Source: Chromera velia (lineage: Eukaryota > Sar > Chromeraceae). Taken from it: a stretch of 23,770 bases of DNA. Shown one piece after another: positions 19,751 to 23,770 of this stretch. Positions within the stretch are counted from its first letter, which is position 1, and each line of letters opens with the position of its first letter. The notes beneath the pieces were generated by a model that worked only from the letters and a program-made list of their open reading frames with translations, ran no database searches and was not told where the DNA came from. The stretch spans positions 39,933 through 63,702 of the forward strand of contig JAHBMJ010005843.1 of assembly GCA_018398765.1 (NCBI GenBank), written 5' to 3'. Made by a program: the position numbers and the translations under genes.

Positions 19751-19968
19751 CTCCCTAACACTACAAGCCACTTAAATTTGAAGTCGCTCTCGTGGATAGC
19801 TTTTATCTGCACCGCAGGTGCGGGCTGTATCTTAAAACTCTGCACTGCGGGTGCGGACAGTGTCTTGAAAGTTCGTGCCGCAGGTGTGGATTAATTCTTG
19901 AAAGACAAAGTCGCATGGGCGGATGAACTTGAAGGTTTTTGTTTTAAGTGGCTTGTAGTGTTAGGGAG
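19751..19968. mobile_element. MITE-like element: 26-bp perfect inverted ends with internal minisatellite
   Basis: The left end, 19751-19776, begins CTCCCTAACACTACAAGCCA. It is exactly complementary to the right end, 19943-19968. The element is 218 bp, too short to encode a transposase, and has no meaningful ORF. The interior is four tandem 33-bp units (see separate entry). A target-site duplication is not clear: the flanks are GATCAT on the left and GTGCCG on the right. A foldback transposon or an inverted-repeat structured element are alternatives. Confidence 0.75.
19797..19928. repeat. Four 33-bp tandem repeats inside the MITE-like element
   Basis: Units are 19797-19829, 19830-19862, 19863-19895 and 19896-19928. 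The last three begin TCTTGAAAG or TCTTAAAAC. The first three share a core like TGCACCGCAGGTGCGG, itself a small palindrome (GCACC-GCA-GGTGC in unit 1). Unit 4 is the most diverged. Confidence 0.8.
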
Positions 19969-20436
19969 GTGCCGATGATAGCTAATAAAAATTACTAGGC
20001 CCGTCAAATATCCTTAACCCATTAAAAAATGATGATTGGGGGTTTTCTTATACATAGTTATGCATACCGCGTCCTCATATATAAGGGGCGGATCTAGCTT
20101 TTTTTCATTTTTTCAGCTTAGTTTGTCAGCCCGTCAAAATTGCAAGCCCGTCTAATCTCCGGCCTGTCAAATATATTTACACTAATTCAGGCCCGTCAAA
20201 ACTTCTGGCCGGACCCCAGCAGTATAATCTCGGAGTCGCAGCACTGCGTGCGTCAGAGTCGGCAATCAAAATTAACAAAAAAAAAAAAAATTAAAATTAA
20301 CTCCATTTGTTTTGACCCTTATACTCATGTTGTGTTAAGTGCCCCCTCAGCTCTATTTCTGGGACATGCATCTGCGTGCGTCAGATTTTTTAATCGGAGA
20401 TTCAGCACGCGCGACGTCATACGCGCGCTCCCACCT
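19969..20436. repeat. Gene-free stretch with interspersed GCCCGTCAAA words
   Basis: GCCCGTCAAA or a one-mismatch form (GCCCGTCTAA, GCCTGTCAAA) occurs at 19999, 20129, 20146, 20162 and 20191, all on the same strand. Poly-T and poly-A tracts are also present. No gene is seen. Confidence 0.5.
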
Positions 20437-20518
20437 CAACTCTTTGTAATTAAGTGCCCCTCAGCTACGCTTTCCGGGCCAACTCTTTGTAAGTGCCCCT
20501 CAGCTACGCTTTCCGGGC
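20437..20518. repeat. Tandem duplication (43 / 39 bp)
   Basis: CAACTCTTTGTA...GTGCCCCTCAGCTACGC recurs at 20437-20479 and 20480-20518. The second copy lacks 4 bases. A diverged third copy of the GTGCCCCTCAGCT part is near 20334-20362. Confidence 0.85.
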
Positions 20519-20842
20519 CATATGAATAATTATGAATATATGAGACTCAGGCGGAGCTAACCTAGGTAGAATGCATGGGGGTGGGAGACTCCTGTACAGG
20601 AGATGCCCTGCAAGCCGCAGCCCCGCAGGCCGAGAGTCTGCCACAATACAATACAATACAATTTCCATTCGTCCAACCAAGTCGATCGTGCAGTCGGATT
20701 TCTTGAGTACCGAACTAGGCTGTGCGCTTCGCCTGTTCGGTGTGCTTGTCCGTCTCCGTCGCTTCGCCTATTCGGTGTGCTTGTCCGTCTCCGTCCGTCT
20801 TCGTGGTTTCTCTTTGGGTCAGACTGTTCGTATGTCAGCAAT
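20519..20842 (+). promoter_or_regulatory. 5' leader of the GHKL-like gene with a 35-bp tandem repeat
   Basis: Two 35-bp copies (20725-20759 and 20760-20794, one mismatch) contain TTCGGTGTGCTTGTCCGTCT. An (ATACA)n run lies at about 20643-20662. The frame of the gene is open upstream from about 20603, but a signal peptide follows only the ATG at 20843, so this stretch is taken as leader. Confidence 0.5.
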
Positions 20843-23325
20843 ATGACGTCTCTGCCCGTACTTCTTCTCTTGCAAGTCGTTCTTGTTTGCTCGCCGGCAG
20901 AAACCTTTCAATTGTCGAAGACCAATGCATTCTTGCCCTCACACTTTACCCGCTTCAGCTCTTTGAGCAAAGTTTCCCCTCTTAATAGTCATGCTGGACA
21001 GTCTGAAAATTTGGCAAAAACGGTTGAGAGAGGACAGCCAAACGGTGCTTTGCAGAGCACAGGGACAGACACTGTGACGGTGCAGCCCCTCCCTCCGGCT
21101 CCTGCAGAGGAGCCCCGCCCTTCTCCTCAATCTCCCGAAAATGAGGAAGCCAAGAAAATGTTCCAAAAGACTTCTCAAAAAAAGGGAACAATGTTCCAAG
21201 GGGTCTTTGGCCGCGTCGCCCGGGTCTTCGGCCGAACCCCCCTCAGCAGTCACCGTGACCGAAGACCCAAAACCCCCCTCAGTAGTCACCGTGACCGAAG
21301 ACCCAAAACCCCCCTCAGCAGTCACCGTGACCGAAGACCCCAAACCCCCCTCAGTAGTCACCGTGACCGAAGACCCCAAACCCCCCTCAGCAGTCACCGT
21401 GACCGAAGACCCCAAACCCCCCTCAGCAGTCACCGTGACCGAAGACCCCAAACCCCCCTCAGCAGTCACCGTGACGGGCTTTCGGCCCCTCCCTCCTCAA
21501 TCTCCCGAAAATGAGGAAGCCAAGAAAATGTTCCAAAAGACTTCTCAAAAAAAGGGAACAATGTTCCAAGGGGTCTTTGGCCGCGTCGCCCGGGTCTTCG
21601 GCCGCAAACCCCCCTCAGTAATCAACGTGACGGCCTCTCTGCCCCTCCCTTCTCAATCTCCCGAAACTGAGGAAGCCGGGCCTGCTGCTGAGCGTGTTCC
21701 TCCTCCGGAGAAGTGGCTGAAGATAAAGAATTTGTACTCTCAAAAGAAGTACAGAGCTTCTGAGGGCGACCACGACATGCGCTGCGAGAAGTTTAACATG
21801 CGAATGGCGAAGTGGAACACCCAAGAGTGCTTCAGAGAGTATGTGCAGAATCTCATGGATGCCGTCTGTGAGGTCTTCTCGTGCGAGAGGGAAGCGATCA
21901 CGTACAGGGGGAGAGAGGAGGAGCCGGGGGGTTCCGTTCGCCTGTTGACAGTGTCGGTGAAAGACGAGGAGGTAGGGATTATCCGTCAGTTCTTGGACGG
22001 GCGGGTGGTCATATGGCAAAAGTTTGGCATCCTCGGAATTGACCATATGCAGCAGAACAGTATCAAAGGCACTGACAATGCGATTGGTCAGTTTGGGGAG
22101 GGCTTCAAGAGAGCAAGCCTCATCCTTGCAGCACGCGGCTTTGGGGTCACGTACGACTTCTTCGGGCAAAACTGGAAATTTCTGTATAGGGTCCGTCGAC
22201 TGCAGGGTCTTTTGTGCCTGTGTGTGAGCCCATAATCCACCACTTTGTCCCTTTCGTCCGCTTCCCCCTGCTTTTTCACTTGCTCGCTTGCTCTCGGTGT
22301 TTGGGTCAGTACGTGCAAATGTGATTTTCTGGAGTCTTCTTTCTCCTTCCCTCTCCCGGCTCTCCGTCTTTCTGCACTTGCCCCCAGCTCCCTTCAATCC
22401 TTGCAAGGCCTGTTTATGCACGTGTGCGTGTAGATTATGTGCTTCTGCGTTTGCATCTGCATCTGCATGAACGGACGGTGCAGGACACGGGTCGTTCAGG
22501 TCATGGTGACAACGGCAGGACTTTTTCCTACGGCAATGTCCATGTCACCCAGACTGAGAAGAAGACCGACGACTTGGTTATCACAGTGACGCCCCCACTT
22601 GACATGTTCGGAGATCCCAAGAGAAATCAGATGACTCCTGAAGATGTGCTGGACCCCCTATGTACTGTGACGTTGCTTTGCAGCTTGGTCTGCTAGACAG
22701 GAGTTGGATCGGCAGGCGGGGATATCGAGCTTTCTTCCCAAAGGCCCCGGAGTCTAGAAATCGGCTCTATTACAGGGGAATCTGTGTCTCCGCTGACTTC
22801 AAGACGGGCGGCATCTCTGTGGAGACAGAGTCGGTGCCGGACTACGGTCGGGACAGGCGCGTTGCGAATCCCACATGGTGGTCACTTCCGGGACACTTTG
22901 ACTGGTTAGTCGGTCATAAATTGAAGGAAAGTAAATACTTTGAGCCAACTGACCAACCAACCAGGCGGCCGGGCGGCCGGTCAGGCAGTTAACCAGGCAG
23001 GTAGACAAATCGACTGTAATTGAAACGTGGTACGCAGAAGAGTTCTGTGTTGCTGATGATGTCCTGTCGCGTTCTTGATTTTGATAATGTGTGTGAGCTC
23101 TTTGTCGGCGAGAATCTGCTTTCCAGTGTTTCGACATGTACTGAACATGAATGTTGCCCGTGCAGGTTCGTGAGAGCGGCAAGGCTGACTGACAATGAGC
23201 GCGCCCGGCTGGTTGACTGGCTTGAGTCGATCGTCTCAAAAAAGGCGGCTGATGTCTCTCTGGCGCCCTACAGGAATTTCTACTGTGAGGAGAAGAAGAA
23301 GATTTTGAAGGTAGACCAAAATTAA
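20843..23325 (+). CDS. GHKL/HSP90-like ATPase-fold protein with signal peptide; two frame breaks
   Basis: The ATG at 20843 begins a signal peptide (MTSLPVLLLLQVVLVCSPAE) followed by FQLSKTNAFLP, resembling a bipartite secretory-plastid presequence. After a duplicated segment and a 36-bp minisatellite comes a Bergerat-type ATP-binding fold: N-box-like FREYVQNLMDAV (Glu codon 21837, Asn codon 21849) and the lid/G2-like motif GQFGEGFK (22086-22109). The canonical Asp/Asn of the intervening G1 box is not seen (IWQKFGILG). Exons: 20843-22190, 22484 to about 22660, about 22661-22904 and 23166-23325. Introns 22191-22483 (donor GTCCGT; GTGAGC at 22224 is also in phase) and 22905-23165 are phase-matched. 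Frame breaks occur near 21234 and 22655-22660 (see findings), so this may be a pseudogene or contain sequence errors. The C-terminus is basic (EEKKKILKVDQN). The role is unknown; relatives range from chaperones to MORC-like ATPases. Confidence 0.6.
21123..21604 (+). repeat. 112-bp internal duplication, copies offset by 370 bp
   Basis: 21123-21234 and 21493-21604 are identical and encode SPENEEAKKMFQKTSQKKGT and following residues up to VARVFGR. The offset of 370 is not a multiple of three, so the copies are read in different frames. After copy 1 the sequence is CCGAACCCC, where copy 2 has CCGCAAACCCC. Confidence 0.9.
21235..21478 (+). repeat. 36-bp minisatellite, about seven units, coding
   Basis: The unit contains CAGTCACCGTGACCGAAGAC. 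In the frame of the ATPase domain it encodes PPSAVTVTEDPK repeats. In the frame of the signal peptide it encodes TPLSSHRDRRPK. The minus strand is open as well. A degenerate eighth unit (KPPSVINVTA) follows the second 112-bp copy. Confidence 0.9.
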
Positions 23326-23678
23326 TGATGCAACCCGATTTCACACCCGGTCGATTTCTTGAAGGCAAGACAACACTGCTCAGAGCGTTTTTCACTTCAT
23401 AACACAACATGCAGCGCAAGATGACAGACAGACATCGACCGTTTGATTCACGACTCGCACTTAAGTTGTGCGTCCAGTGTTCATTGATGACTGCATGGGT
23501 GTGCAGATGTCCACGAGAAAAAAGACCATTTCTTTGCTTTAGCTCACCGATTGGTGTAAAGCAACGCATAGACGCACACGCTCAAGCATGGATAAACAGA
23601 CAGCGCCACGATCACAGGGCGACCATCAATCGGCACATTTTTTTGTTGCGATCCGATCGTGCATCGTCACACACACAG

Positions 23679-23742
<64 letters not shown>

Positions 23743-23770
23743 CCACACACACACCCACACACACACACAC
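23326..23770. repeat. 3' flank of the GHKL-like gene, ending in a CA microsatellite
   Basis: No gene is seen. From about 23669 to the window end the sequence is (CA)n with occasional CG, CT and CCC interruptions. Confidence 0.7.

Noticed and set aside
20939-21469. Minus-strand 176-codon ORF of GLGSSVTVTAEG repeats
   Set aside because: It is the reverse complement of the coding 36-bp minisatellite and has no start context or homologous flanks.
1-23770. tRNA, rRNA or snRNA genes
   Set aside because: I looked for cloverleaf boxes and conserved rRNA or snRNA cores by eye and saw none. A covariance-model scan was not possible here.

Overview
The window is eukaryotic nuclear DNA. It has spliced genes with short GT-AG introns, much simple-sequence repeat, AT-rich transposon-like islands, and one assembly gap (23 N at 4956-4978). 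A mixed base composition of roughly half GC, YGCAG-type 3' splice sites, a candidate bipartite plastid presequence, repeated TGCATGC motifs and abundant microsatellites suggest an alveolate alga, most likely a chromerid such as Chromera. That assignment is inference; nothing here is a taxonomic marker.

Layout. (1) 1-820, +: 3' end of a tyrosinase/polyphenol oxidase gene with a complete copper-B site. (2) 821-6394: no confident gene. It holds an AT-rich transposon-like island (about 1560-5590) with two related repeat modules, called A and B here, a broken gene-like minus-strand ORF set, and the gap. (3) 14996-6395, -: one ten-exon gene whose exons join in phase over 1628 codons. I read it as a MAP65/PRC1/Ase1 microtubule-bundling protein carrying an exceptionally long disordered C-terminal tail. 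(4) 14997-15687: a divergent promoter region with a perfect 20-bp inverted repeat of GCATGC units. (5) 15688-18490, +: a six-exon gene for an unrecognised 323-residue secreted protein with eight cysteines. (6) 18491-20842: AT-rich island with a 218-bp MITE-like element (perfect 26-bp inverted ends, four internal 33-bp repeats) and other short repeats. (7) 20843-23325, +: a GHKL/Bergerat-fold ATPase-like gene with a signal peptide, an internal 36-bp minisatellite and two frame breaks. (8) 23326-23770: CA-rich tail without a gene.

The genes are not an operon and show no shared pathway. The phase-matched introns show a distinctive splice code: G at donor +5 in 16 of 16, C at +3 in about half, and GCAG at 15 of 16 acceptors. 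The one exception sits beside a recent duplication that supplies a second, better acceptor. The most interesting signals are that duplicated acceptor, the MITE with an internal minisatellite, the transition-only divergence of the A and B repeats, and the frame-shifted internal duplication of the GHKL gene.
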